Source: Capitulum mitella (Eukaryota; Arthropoda; Thecostraca; Pollicipedomorpha; Pollicipedidae). Taken from it: a stretch of 64,000 bases of DNA. The first letter of the stretch is position 1. Every line of letters starts with the position of its first letter. This document shows, piece by piece, positions 12,301 through 24,729 of the stretch. The notes under the pieces are model-generated. The model was not told the origin of the DNA. It made no database searches and saw only the letters and a program-made list of their open reading frames with translations. The stretch covers positions 36,955,101-37,019,100 of the forward strand of contig CP099840.1 of the NCBI GenBank assembly GCA_030062745.1, read 5' to 3'. The translations under genes were made by a program, and so were the position numbers.

Positions 12301-13400
12301 CCCGTCCAGCCGGTCTGACTACTGTGCCGAAAAGTCTTGACAAACACGGGGCGGAGCCTGAATCGCCAGAGATTAGTATCGGGAGAACTGTCAAGGTAAC
12401 TAGATGGCAAACCAGAGGTATTTTACGCTTTTGTATGATGAGGGCAGGATGTGGCTTTAAAAGTTGTGACTATTTTTTTATCCGAATGATTCCCTATCTT
12501 AGCAGGGAGTGCAACGACTTATATTATTCTCTTTGTTTTACAGCTTAAATTTTCCTGGGAGTTAACGTAGGATGATCTGCGTCGTGGTGGAATGGGGCGA
12601 AAGCACTCCTGGTTCCCTGATAATAGGTAGTGGGTAGAGAGAAAAAATCCGGCAGGGCAAGAAAATCGAGCGGGAATGACTCTCTCCCAGTCTCTGCAGG
12701 TAGTCTCCCTATAAAGTTCTTCTCTTAATCCGCCTATCTACGGAGCCCGTTCCGAGGAATCCTTTTGCCGCGATGCCAGCTTGACAGCAGAGTCTAAAGC
12801 TCGTGTGAGGACCATTTCCTGCTGCTCCCTGAGCCACCAGCACGGGGTAGGGACGTGGTTCTGAGCACGCGGGGTCGGAAAGTTGCCCCACCGGACGCAA
12901 CGCTCGGTGGCCTGAACGGGGCAAACTGCCGTGCAGCAACGTTTGCCGCACTGGCGCGTCTGCCCGGCCACTGCACCGGCCCAGTGACGTGTGTGACAAC
13001 ACCAGCCGGGCAGTGCCGGTGTGACAACACCCCGCCGCGTTCCGTCTGTCCCGGTCCGCGCCACCAGGCGACCGTCGAGCGTCTCTGCTCCTACCGTGTG
13101 ACCGCCGCAGGGCCCGGAGCACTCGACAGACGCCGTCGTCCCTGCTCGTGATCGGGTCAACCGAGCCGGCGGCCGCGTCGTCCGACCGAAGCCGCCCGGG
13201 GCCGCCTGGCGCCCCCTCGACCGGCCGGGTTCGGTTCGCTGCCGGCAGGCGCACCGTCCGTGAGCCGCCAGGACACGCCGGAACCCCAGATCGATATCGA
13301 GCGGCGGACCCGGCCGGCAGCACGCGGGGCATACCTGAGCCCCCTCCCCCGGCAAGCGCCCCTCCTCTCCACCTGCGCGACACGGCTGCCGCGCCCGCCG
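6360..13400. other. No gene recognised; mixed AT-rich and CpG/GC-rich stretches
   Basis: No supported coding exon. GC-rich, CpG-dense blocks lie at about 8150-8560, 9560-9800 and 12750-13400; they produce long frames on both strands, as expected of GC-rich DNA, and may be promoters or unrecognised exons. A purine-rich (GA)-like tract lies at 9101-9232. Around 7435-7505 are short inverted repeats of AAAGAACTC/GAGTT type. The contig ends at the N gap at 13401. Confidence 0.35.
9101..9232 (+). repeat. Purine-rich (GA)/(GGA)-like low-complexity tract
   Basis: The plus strand is almost entirely A and G over about 130 bases (GAGAGAGAGGAAGAGAGAGG and similar), an imperfect microsatellite. The Lys/Glu/Arg-rich frames it generates are artefacts of composition. 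Confidence 0.8.
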
Positions 13401-13900
13401 NNNNNNNNNNNNNNNNNNNNNNNNNNNNNNNNNNNNNNNNNNNNNNNNNNNNNNNNNNNNNNNNNNNNNNNNNNNNNNNNNNNNNNNNNNNNNNNNNNNN
13501 NNNNNNNNNNNNNNNNNNNNNNNNNNNNNNNNNNNNNNNNNNNNNNNNNNNNNNNNNNNNNNNNNNNNNNNNNNNNNNNNNNNNNNNNNNNNNNNNNNNN
13601 NNNNNNNNNNNNNNNNNNNNNNNNNNNNNNNNNNNNNNNNNNNNNNNNNNNNNNNNNNNNNNNNNNNNNNNNNNNNNNNNNNNNNNNNNNNNNNNNNNNN
13701 NNNNNNNNNNNNNNNNNNNNNNNNNNNNNNNNNNNNNNNNNNNNNNNNNNNNNNNNNNNNNNNNNNNNNNNNNNNNNNNNNNNNNNNNNNNNNNNNNNNN
13801 NNNNNNNNNNNNNNNNNNNNNNNNNNNNNNNNNNNNNNNNNNNNNNNNNNNNNNNNNNNNNNNNNNNNNNNNNNNNNNNNNNNNNNNNNNNNNNNNNNNN
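13401..13900. other. Assembly gap, exactly 500 N
   Basis: A run of exactly 500 N, the same length as the gap at 58887-59386, so a placeholder of unknown true size inserted by a scaffolder. It lies downstream (3' side) of the minus-strand ETHE1 exons, and the missing last ETHE1 exon may fall within it. Confidence 0.97.
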
Positions 13901-14704
13901 CCAAATGCACCATTCCTTACATTATTTCAAAGAGAATTAATACGCTTAGCATGCCGTGACCCACAAACCCTTCCATTTAATTTGCCGGAAACGCTAATGA
14001 AACACCACCTGGTAACGCCAGGGACAGGCACTAGTGCTGCGACGCGTAGGCGTAGACGTCTTCTGAATTCCAAATGCCCAAACGCCTCTGGGGACTGTTA
14101 ATTCCTCGCCACGGTCACCCAGCCGGTGTCAAAACACCCGTGCGAAACGAGACAGGATCTTCAACAAATGGCTTACCGCGGTGCACCACCAGCTGTCGCA
14201 CCACGGTGTACGACCGAGTAATGAGCACCAGTTTAACTCATAAACTTAACAAACGAAGAAAACAATCAAATAACCAAACCGACCGCCTCTGCAGCACTCG
14301 ACTAACCGCAAATAACAGATTTCGTTGGACTCGACGCGAAAACAGCGCCAAGGGTCCGCGAGGTATACGAGTGGTCCAACTGAGTAGCATCATCTAATCA
14401 GCGAGAACTGCTTGGCACGAAGGCTTCCGTGTCGGCAAGGCCTTGTGAGCGTCACGCAATCGACTGGCCTCGAAAGCGGTGCGCTCCACGTGAGCGGGGC
14501 TTTGTGTCGACGTTAAGCGGCCCAACGCCGTCAAACGGCCCACATGGCTGTTCCGTCTCGAAGCAGTCGCGGGTGTCGCGTAAGATGAAGTTCTATCATA
14601 TTCTCACAGCCATCTATACAGAGACGTCCGCACTGACCGGAGACCATGGAACGCTGAGGCCGTCGCCACACGGCCTGTGCCCTCGGTTCCGACCCCCGCC
14701 ATAC
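13901..14704. other. No exon recognised between the N gap and ETHE1 exon 4
   Basis: The last ETHE1 exon would be expected here or in the gap (the minus-strand gene runs towards lower coordinates), but no frame encodes the expected C-terminal residues. No other feature was seen. Confidence 0.4.
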
Positions 14705-17618
14705 CGTGATAGTCGTGCGCTGGCAGGATGGCGAAGTCGTCCGGCAGACTGAAGATCTCGCGGTGCACGGAGTCGTACAGGGTGGCGCTGTTGCCCTCCT
14801 GGAAGTCCGTGCGGCCGCAGCCGCGAATCAGCACCGCGTCTCCCGTGAACACCAGACCGAACGCGTGCAACACGTAGGTCACGCACCCTGCGGCAGAGGC
14901 ACCATCGTCCTCCGTCACCATCAGGACCGCGGTGTGCGTCACGTCCGTCACGCCGCGGCCAGCGGGCGGACGGCGGCCACCGCCACCGCTCCTCCGGTGG
15001 ACAGGGCTTCCGTCACGGACCTCCCGTGGACAGGGCCGCCACCACGGGGCCTGGGGCGGGGAGTAGCCGCCCTCGCGGGGTCTGGCACGGACAGACCGTC
15101 ACGGAACCTGAGGCGAGAGGATTCACTGTCATGTAACCTGCGGTGGAAAACCCAATTTCGGGCACTTTCCGAAACGCGACGTCGACCGTCACAGAGCCCG
15201 TGGCACACCATAAAACGCATGTCGAACATGCAGATATCATGTCGCGCACATTCAGTGAACAGCGACGATCGTAAAACATACAGCGAAATACGGACAGCGA
15301 AAAACATACAGTGAAAACGTCTTGACGCACGAGCAATGAAAAGTATCACAAGTCACCCTGCCACCTCGTGGCCTCTCTATGGCTGTCCAGGAGTGTTCCC
15401 TGCTTCACGGTTCAAGTATCCGGTGGTCTCCCAGTTCGTACGCCCAGGCGTGGCTCGAAGTTCCACTTCTTTGTGTCCGATGGTCACACGAAGCCCCACC
15501 ACCGGCGGCGGCTGGTGATCTCACAATGGTCAATCCCAGGCATGTCCTCGTACCCCGCCCCCAGTCGCCGTGTCGTCGGACGGCGGTGGGCGGACGTCTC
15601 ACCGTTGGTGTGGCCGGGCGTGGCGCGCGTCTCCAGCTCCAGCTGGCCCACTCGCAGCAGGTCGCCGGGCCGGAGCAGTAGGTCGGCCCGCGCCCCGGAC
15701 GCCGCCGAGATCACGCTCCGGCAGGACGGCAGGTGGGCCTTGATCAGACCCGTGCCCGTCACGTGGTCCGCGTGCATGTGCGTGTTCACTGCCGGAGTGC
15801 GGCGACCGTGAGGCGGCGCCGGCGCCGGCGAACGCCGTCTCAGTCTCGGCGCCGGCGTCTGTCGCCTGGAGTTACGACACTTTGACAGCGGAGTGGCACA
15901 GTTTCCAAGCCTGTCTCAAATGACGACCGTCCAATATGTGTCCGTCGCAACTAACTTGCTTTGGAAGAATCTATATTGCACGTTGGAGGCGCCATTATTA
16001 TCAGGAGTCGACCAGCAACAAGGTTTACCCGAACTGAATCCAATGCTACGAAGTTTAAGTCCTCGTTAGACGGAGCAATGGCCGAGGCGAACAGCCTGTG
16101 TTAAGGTCACGTACGCTCAGACCCAGCAGTTCCCTGCACAACTTCTGCCGGCCTCCCACAGCCAAAGTACAGCCTTATCGGGGACCGACAGCCCAGCCTT
16201 AGTCATCGCGAGCTAACCGCCTCGGCTGGGCGCCGACAGGCCCGGTACTCCCCCACCTGAATATCAGCCCGCTCTAGACCGACGTCCGCCGGCAACCCCT
16301 CCACCGGCGCCCGCTCACCGGCATATTTCAGCTGCAGCTGGAGGTCGCGCACCAGGGTTAGGTCCCGCTCGACCCGGTCGATGACCGGGTCGATGAGGGC
16401 GGCCTCCCGGGTCTGCCTGTCCGCCACCAGGTACGTGTAGGTGTAGGTGTCTTCGTCGAACAGCTGGCGGAGGGAGCGGGGCCGGTGACGCGGACCGCAG
16501 CAGCACCGGCCGACCCACATAGCCGGAAACAGCCCGCCGGCAACGGCCACAGGTGGCGCCGGCGGCCGAGCCGTCCTTAAGTACGCCCACGCGGAACAGA
16601 GGTGCGACGGTGTGCTGGTTACTGACGGGGAGGGCAAGGGACTGGCGACATAATTCTCAAAGCAGTAGGCGTTTGGGTGCATCTGCGAGTTAAAACGGTC
16701 AGGAGGAATGCCTGGAATCCAAGGAAACGCTGGGCGGTTCTCATCGGAAGCATTTCAACGAATATAAGTCGCGTGATTTTGCCACAACGTACCTCATAAA
16801 GTGACTGTTTACCGAAAAGATGACAGCAATGGTAAATACCGCAATCTTTTTCGCCCCACCTGCATCACAGTCTCTAAACGATGACACAAACTTCATACAA
16901 ATTTTAAAAACAAATTCAACGGCACATTTCAATGATACAAATTTCATGCCATGCAACAGATGGTAGCACAAAGGACACGAGCTATAAACTGTCTTTATCG
17001 TCGTTTTCCACTTACCTGAAGATTAGTACAAACACTGTGGCATCGCTACATATGAATAAATCGTGTAGAAGAATGCCATGCTGACGTTCCCAAAACAAGC
17101 GAAAGGATTCAAAATGGACCTTAAAATGATGAAACAAAACGCCACGCTCACAATACCTACAGAACTTGCTCTGCAGCCCCACGTAAAGTAATCGCTGTAA
17201 ATCGGCAAGAGTGGACAAATGTGTAACAAATGATGCTTCCCGTAACCTATGAGCGGGCACAGTCATTTGACGTCAACATTTCACCTACGCAAAGCGTCAC
17301 TGGGAAGTTAAAATATCGCAACAAGCACCTGAGTTCCGTCCGTCACCGTCCGGGATCCGTACCCTGACCACCAGACCATGTCGGATCAGACCACCAGACC
17401 CCGATCACCGACCTGAACACTGACACCACCCAGACGGCGGCGGTCCGTCAGCTCACCTGCCGGAACAGCAGGCCGGTGCCGGGCCCGGCAGGCACGGCCG
17501 TGGAGCGCGACCGGGTTGGCTGCACGGAGCAGCGGCCGCCGGCCCGGCCGGCCAGCGCCGGGCCAGCGCCGCCGGCCAGCCGGCACCAGCCGGACACCGT
17601 CTGTCGAAGCGCCAGCAT
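14705..17618 (-). CDS. ETHE1: ETHE1 persulfide dioxygenase, mitochondrial (four exons, C-terminal exon missing)
   Basis: Metallo-beta-lactamase-fold iron enzyme that oxidises glutathione persulfide to sulfite in the mitochondrial matrix, as part of sulfide detoxification. Exons: 17457-17618, 16319-16463, 15603-15788 and 14705-14887. All junctions are GT-AG and phases agree (0, 1, 1, then an open phase-1 end). Exon 1 encodes an Arg/Ala/Gly-rich, acid-free leader ([10 protein letters not shown]...) typical of a mitochondrial transit peptide, then GTGLLFRQ. Exon 2 gives [15 protein letters not shown]. Exon 3 holds the metal-binding motif HMHADH in [14 protein letters not shown], and RATPGHTNG. 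Exon 4 holds [19 protein letters not shown] (metal Asp and the substrate loop) and the metal-binding His in PAHDYHG. That is 225 codons; the family is about 250 residues, so roughly the last 50 are absent from the visible sequence. The 500-N gap lies in that direction. All visible catalytic residues are intact, so I read this as a functional gene cut by assembly. Confidence 0.88.
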
Positions 17619-20600
17619 CTGAAACGGCACCGGCCGCAGGTGACGCGGCGTTCCGACGGCGGCGTCTGATGTCTCTGATACATCGTCCTGTTGAGCTGCA
17701 CAAAGTTACGCGCCGTCGATTCACTGTCTGCGATGCCACAAGGACCTTTTTGACAAAATCATGACGATGGGAGCCCCAACCACATGCAGACCAAGATTTT
17801 CCATCAGTTGGGTCGGGAGGCACATAAAATTCGCGACACAGGACAAGCTCGCGGTGGTTATGATCACTGGCGGATACAGCGCGAGGCTATCAAAACCATG
17901 GCCCCCCTTACGCCAGAAAACTCAGGACCACACTGCATTTTGTTCTCCCGTTTTCCAACGAAGATTATTCCGACTTTGTTTCTGAGTGGAAATGCTCCTT
18001 GTACAAATGCCTATTTTCAAAACTGCTGAAACAAAGCGACCGTAACCAGAGGAAAAATCCGCATTTGGGTGATGGTCAGGCTAGGCTGGCCTCCCCTTAC
18101 ACAATGTCCAGATTCATTCGTTCAAGCATCAGAACGGAACAGTGGAGCGCTTCGCCGGGACGCTTGCTGAGAAGGGACTCCTTTGCTTGTAACTCATGAT
18201 GCGGCTAGCAAAATGGACGGCAAATCTTAAAAAAATCCCGAATCAAAACCGCTTCGAAGTTTCTTAAACCGGCAAAGATCACCTGATACGGCAATTGCCG
18301 GGGTGTATGTTGCCACCTTCGGCTTGTTGGGGTGGAGCGTAAGACTTCCAATAACACTCAATAACCTTCCAATCAATGGAGACATCTGCCCGATTAAAAC
18401 GTCTATCGATTGCACTCGACGACGCGACCCTGGATGGCAATTCTTTTTACATCATGATAATACCTTAGGCCACAGTTCACGCCAAAGGCTAATGCCTGAC
18501 TGGCTTGGGGAAAGCCTACTTTTGCGTGCAAAGTGGAGATTACTGGTATCCTAAACCCGACTGTTAAGATATCCAGAGATACCAAAACATATCTGCCTGG
18601 AGACAATGACAATACAGCTTTACATGTAATATTAAAACTTCACATATATGTTAGTCTAAAGCACACCTACGACTATCCAAAAAACTCCATTAACATGAAC
18701 ATCGTAAAGCTGCGCGAAATACCTCTGAAGACTCGTGTAGCAGGGTGCACCAGAAGATTTTCACTTCGCTACCGCGGCTGGCATGTCAATCTGACATGCA
18801 ATGACTTTGTATGAGGTCATGGGCATTGACTCTCAATGATAACGACCACATATAGCACAACATCGCCCTGCACCACTGCATGACTGGAAACCACGAAGGC
18901 TACAAAAAAAGCCAAAAAGGAAAATCATCGTTTTCGCAACGTCATTTCGGCATGACCTTGCGTGATCTCGACAGTTTTCCACCGAAATGTGGACGATAGA
19001 TGTACCGGGAGCACTGAACATCAGACGGCACTGCGCTGTTTGGTTACGGTATCATACGATGGAAAAATAACTGGGGGCGTCTACCCCCCCCCCCCCAGCA
19101 TGTTTCGCGTTAATGGATGGAGAACGTTCAGTCACGCACGTTGCTTACTTTAAGTCTGAAGTTTGAATACAGAATAACTACTGACACCTAGTGGGAAAAC
19201 ATTACAATACGCTATAGATGTCACTAAAAGCGCCAGCAGGGTGTCAACAGCCGAAGATGTTGACGGCGCAATTGGCCATTTTTCTTTTAACATCTGCAGT
19301 CCGCGAACATCCTTAACATACCTCTAATAATTGCCATGTTTAAAGAATTCTTGATGTAAATGGTTCCACTAAAAGCAAAGGTTGGGTATCTCCAGCCAAA
19401 GACATTGATGGAACAACTGACCATTTCTGATGAGCATCTGCAGTCCATGACTATCTTATCTTAAGCATGTCTTTAATAACTCTGATGCCAAAAACAATCC
19501 TCATATACATGGTGCATCTTGCACAGCAGCAGTGGAGGTCTTACATGGATTCTTGTAACAGACAAAAATGCTAACAAGAGGGTAAAGAACTAAAATAACT
19601 CATGGAAGGCAATCTAAACTATATAACAATGGGCTTTCTTCAAGTTGCACATTATGCACTATGATCTATGAAATTTTGTTTTATTCTACAAATTATGGTT
19701 AATGTGGGTTCATACCATAATGTTACATATTACATTATGACTGGAACAAGTAGTTTACCTGTCACAGAAACTCATTTCCAGGAAAATTGAAGGATGAATG
19801 TAAAAGGACCCATTTTGACAACATTCCCCACATTTCTACCCAATACAAGTACATCAATATGCAACTCAACCTGTATGTTACAACAGGACTGTTGGGGAAA
19901 TAAAATGACCTTTAAGTTTTCTGGACTAAGCTCAAAAATTACTCATGTTACTTCTTGGCATTCACAAAAACTAGGAGTTAGGAAGCAATTCTAATTCATA
20001 CGAATTAGAATTTATGCTTATGTCAATCTAGTTTATGCTAATTGTCAATCTGGATGCAAACAGAAGTGACAACATTTCCCATTTCATCAGAAACAGGTTG
20101 TTTTGTATGAGGATGAAGTCATTTCAGATTTTTGTTTCTGCACGACCAGCTGAAGCAGCCAGCACATCAACCTGAATTCAATGCATTCCCACAGCTTCAT
20201 AGATGTGTATGTAGTAAAAAAAAACAAGGGACTCTTGGACATGTTGTTCAAGGTGGATTACCACAATAAGTAAGAAAAGGTATTCATGAATTCCAGTAAA
20301 ACAATAGAAAACAATGGTGTTTCTATTGTATACGGCTACCTAAAGAAGCCTTTTACACATTACGCTATAACAATGAACACAACAAAATGCTGATGATAAG
20401 CCCAAACTTCAAAGTTTCCACAGATAAATTTAAACATGGTGAGAATGAACTAGCCTACACATTTGAAAACACAACTCAGGGGAGTGCCTCCACGTCACCA
20501 ACAACAATCATTCACTTTACAGTCATAACTCCATGCACAAGTAGGTACTAGTCAGTGTTGACAGAATCATGGAGGCAACTAGGTACACACCCCTCCTGCT

Positions 20601-21925
20601 ACCTCCAAAAATGCCACAGCTTAATGTAAACCTTAAATGCAAGGTGGCATCAATTACAAATGACTTTAAAATGGTCTCCATATGCCATGATTCCAGATTT
20701 TCCAAGCATAGCCATTATGGTGGAAAGTTTTGGTCATGAGAAATTCAGGAGTGTTTAAGTAAGAGCAGTGTTCAAATACTGCCAGTTAAAACTTCTTTCT
20801 GGGTGTTATGCTTTTCCTGAACCATTTAGGACTCCTACCTGGGAAGTAGTTCTGGGATGGCACAACTAGAGCCACTACCAGGAACCACTAGGAACCAACT
20901 GGCCTATGGAAGGGGCAAACATGCACCAGTGGCACCCAGCTAGTCCCCAGAACTCACTGTCACCCCTCCAGTCAAAATGGCACATCCAGAGGTGCAAGTG
21001 AACGTTGCATCAGCTATGATGAAACATCCACCGCCCCCCACGGCTCCCACGAATATTGCGGTGACCCTGCCACGATAACCGACCGTGCTGCCCAGGACAG
21101 CATCTTACGGCAGTCAATATACCGATGTGACTACGCAGCTTGCTACCAATCGATATCTCATTCGAATAGGTACAGAAATCCTGACCTTTCGTAAGGAACT
21201 GGGCACTGAGTAACACGAAGAACCCATTCCTGCAAGCTCGCTGATAATGCCAAGGTCCAATGCTGTAGAGTGATAACTGTTTGACGCCTCTGGTTTTTAG
21301 AAGCTTTTAGAAGTTGGGATTACTGACTCAAGTAACAGGAAAACACCCGCATGGGCACACGCTCATAACGTACCGTTCGGATCCTCCCGCTCCACTCGCG
21401 TTCTGAGATTCCTCAGGTAAACAAGTCCCTGGTCCGCCACCCAAGTTCGTTGATTGCTTTAGGTCGTTCTTTGTTTACGTTATCGAACGTCGTAAACATG
21501 GCGAAGAGTTTGGGGGTAAGTCGCTGGTTCACGGCGCTATCGCGACGTCACCATTGCGTTTTTAAGACTGGGTGGACCCGGACAAAGAGAGTGGTGAGGG
21601 CTGAAGTTTCCTCAAGAAGCCTGCCGAAATTCTGAAAGTCCAACTTCTCAGAATTTGAGCCATCATCGTTGCATGAAAGTAAAGATATTAAACGCGAATT
21701 CACCAAGGTATGGCAATCACCGTTTTCATATATTGCGTGTTAACCAATCTGTTTGTATTTCATCATGGCCATTTGAAATGGTTCTACAACGGTAACGGCG
21801 AAGAAAGATCGTTAGAAGTGCGCGCTACAGCACATGATGAGCGCGGTGGCAAAAGAGACGCCAGCGTTGCAAGAAACAACACATTAATGCATGGAGCCCC
21901 AGGGTCGTGGATCACCGCTATCGTG
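17619..21925. other. Intergenic, AT-rich, no gene recognised
   Basis: Upstream of ETHE1. No protein family was recognised. Around 21498 a Kozak-like ATGGCGAAGAG followed by GTAAGT could be a tiny first exon, and about 21640-21706 is open before GTATGG, but neither can be tied to a gene. Nothing else is supported. Confidence 0.35.
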
Positions 21926-21990
21926 CAATTAAACCTAACTGAACCTAACCGGAACCTTACCTAACCTAACCTAACTGAACCTAACCTGAC
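21926..21990 (-). repeat. Interstitial CCTAA (TTAGG-type) degenerate repeat
   Basis: About 65 bases of CCTAA units mixed with CTGAA variants (for example ACCTAACCTAACCTAACTG). TTAGG is the usual arthropod telomere repeat, and short degenerate interstitial copies are common in arthropod genomes. It supports, but does not prove, an arthropod source. Confidence 0.7.
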
Positions 21991-22763
21991 TGTGTAAGCA
22001 GAGCGAATAGGAGGTGATCTACGACCTGGAGCTCCGGTGCATAATGTTGTTGTTTCTTGCAACAGCTGACGTCTCCTTTTGCCACGCGCGCCGTATATGT
22101 GTCATCCAGTGTGCTTGGTTTATGGCGTGCGCTTCTAAAGGATTGCCCGGAAAAAGCAGGCACATTCCACGTCTTTTCACTCATTATCCTCTGCTGATAT
22201 ATTTCGTCAACTCTCCCAGCAACCCATGCATGCCGACCGCGGGACGATGTCGAGGTGATGTCGGCACGAGGTCGGCGGGAATGATCAGCGGGAATATCCG
22301 CCGATACCGACGTTGCCCCGCCGCGCAGCCGACGTCGGCCCGCCGCAGTTTTAGACGGTAACCCGACTTCTGGCCAATAGCGGCCCGACGTCGGCCCGCT
22401 GCGGTATCCGATAAATTTCAAAATATCAAAGAATCGAAAATTTCAAGAATAAGATCGCCATAAACTATATCTATAGCTGGCCTAGTTCGACTCGTCAGCT
22501 TTTGCACAAGACACCAAACTGATCCAGGTTGGCACTTAATGCATCTCAGCTGCTACAAGCTGATGTTTTACATCAGGGGCGTCGATTTCTGTAAATGATT
22601 TGGGGGGCCGGGCCGAGGACCCTACAACCTAGCTTCCCCCCAAATGTGGGCTTCCCAAAGGATTTAGCCCGTTTTATTTTGAACAACGGAAATGTGTAGG
22701 TTTTTCGTGACTATTTATCAACTAAAAAACTGCATTTATCCCCATGTACATAGGTATAAATAT

Positions 22764-22820
22764 GGATAGATAGATAGATATATAGATAGGTAGATAAAAG
22801 ATGGAAAGATAGATAGATAC
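22764..22820 (+). repeat. GATA microsatellite (imperfect)
   Basis: GATA/TAGA repeats with small interruptions, ending 20 bases before the left end of the family 2 MITE. Confidence 0.8.
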
Positions 22821-22839
22821 ATCGCTTTGGACTTTGTTC

Positions 22840-24085
22840 TTAACCCGTGCATGACCGTCGGTCCGTTTCGAACATGGGCGACTGGGGGGGGGGGCAGTTG
22901 GCCGCCCCCTCTAACTCACGAACGGTTGGTCGCACGATTAAAATAAGCAAACCGTTGGAAAGCTTGGGACGAGTTGCTGCATCAATTTTACATCTCGTGT
23001 CAAAATTTTGACCTCAGGTCAGGTCCGGTGCCTGACCTAAGTCAGGTCAAACAGACCTATGTCCACAAAAGTTTAGCGCTCTGTAACATTTTCGCAAAAC
23101 AAGATATCTCAGTAATACTTTCAGGGATTAGTGATCGTGATAGATGCAACAAATCTGCTATCTCAGATTTTTCGGAATTTTCCGGGTCATTGACCTAAGG
23201 TCAAGCCCATTTTTAAGACATATCGCCGTTTTTTCGGAAATTGACGGAATATTCTATAACATTTTTAGTGTGGAGTAAAGCAGACATCTAGTTACCGTCA
23301 TTGGGAGAAGTATCAATGACTTCCAGCCATTGACCTGAGGTCAGGTCACGAATAACTGTGGTGAGCCAAAATGTACCACCGTCAAAATCGACGATGAATT
23401 ACTGAGATTGGGTAGAAAATGGCAGAACTAGCTTGCACAGACGTAATTAATACCAGAAACCTCAAAAAGTTTGAAAAGTAGCATATTTTGGAAATAAACA
23501 GGCTGTCGCGAATAAAGCTCCGCCAACTTTGTAGATTGGTAACCAATTAATTTTTCCAAAATTTAAGCATGACAAACCATCACAAAAACTACAAAGATAA
23601 AAAAACACACACAGATCGTCTTTTTTCGCGAAAATAAAGGAACGCCAAAATTAGTTCCCGTGAATTTGGTACCGCATACGGCAGCGGCGCACAGTGATAG
23701 CTGGCGGGAGAATTACCGTGTCTTTAACTCAACGTTTCGGCATATATATTGAACAAATCTGGGGGAATTGGACGTGTATCGACATCCGCAGACCTTTACT
23801 TGTACACTGGTGCCTTTACCTATGCGTTATTAGTCACAGCCCTTGAGATTCAGGCCATTTCTCGGTCTCATGCAGTCGGCTATGAGAAAACATATATAGG
23901 GCGTAAATTGCTTACATATTATCTAAAACTAAAAATGAGACCAGTTTCGAGCTTTACTCTATCAGGCTTTCCAACGGTATGCTTATTTTTATCGTGCGGC
24001 CAACCGTTCGTGAGTTAGAGAGTCAACTGCCCCCCCCCCCCAGTTGCCGATGTTCGAGACGGACCGACGGTCGTGTGCGGGTTAA
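22840..24085 (+). mobile_element. TTAA-flanked MITE, family 2, full-length copy
   Basis: About 1.25 kb, bounded by TTAA (22840-22843 and 24082-24085) with roughly 50-base imperfect terminal inverted repeats: left CCCGTGCATGACCGTCGGTC..., right the complement ending in GACGGTCGTGTGCGGG. Just inside are a G-run on the left and a C-run on the right. TTAA plus CCC...GGG ends fit piggyBac-type transposition. There is no transposase. The interior contains many AGGTCA/TGACCT half-sites, including an IR1 (GGGTCATTGACCT, 23184-23196). Confidence 0.8.
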
Positions 24086-24720
24086 AGGTCCATTGGAACC
24101 CCTGGCTTTCAGATGGCCCCTGTATACACGAAGGATCTCTGGCCCTCTGCCGAATACCGTATGCATGTCTGGAGGGCCTCTTTGGCCTTGATCAGGAACT
24201 CTGGGGTATTTGGGGGTATTTGGAGTACTTGGGGCATTTGGAAGTGGTCAGGGCTCCTGGCCAGGCCTCTGTTGAAATCGTTACTGAAATTCAGGAGCTC
24301 CCGTGGCTCCTGAATCTCAGCCCTCCTCCATGTTAAGAGCCCACTGAGCCCACTGACTTTCAAAGCGCACTGGACACACTATGTCTGTAGTGTCCAAACT
24401 CTAGGTCTGTAATGTACAGGGTGTTCTGGAGATGGCCAGGGGTCCTCGTGCGTTTGGCTACCCATTGGAAGGACGGGGTCCCTGTGGCTGCTAAAGGTCC
24501 ATTGGGGCTTCTGGCTTTCCAAGGGTCCTCAGGTACCTCAAGGGGCTCCAGCCCTCTCTAGAACTTCCGCCACACAACTGGAGATCTTCAAGCTTGACCA
24601 GGGGCCCTTTGTGTATTTGGGAAACCATTGGAAGTCGGGCGCTCCTCTGTTAGCGGCCCATAAATCTCAAAGGGTCCTAGATACAGTGAGGGTCCCTGGC
24701 TCTCTTTGTAATGTCCCCTT
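24086..24720. repeat. Degenerate GC-rich repetitive spacer between two family 2 MITEs
   Basis: The sequence repeats loosely on itself: AGGTCCATTGG...CTGGCTTTC occurs at about 24087 and again at about 24505, and a CCATTGGAAG motif recurs at about 24463 and 24628. It looks like an old diverged tandem repeat. No coding signal. Confidence 0.45.
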
Positions 24721-24729
24721 CTGCATCTA

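Noticed and set aside
12738-14101. Very long open frames crossing 13401-13900
   Set aside because: The centre is 500 N; the flanks are GC-rich and open on both strands with no family signal.
21498-21520. Possible first exon (ATGGCGAAGAG... then GTAAGT)
   Set aside because: It resembles a start plus donor, but no matching downstream exon could be found, and six codons cannot identify a gene.
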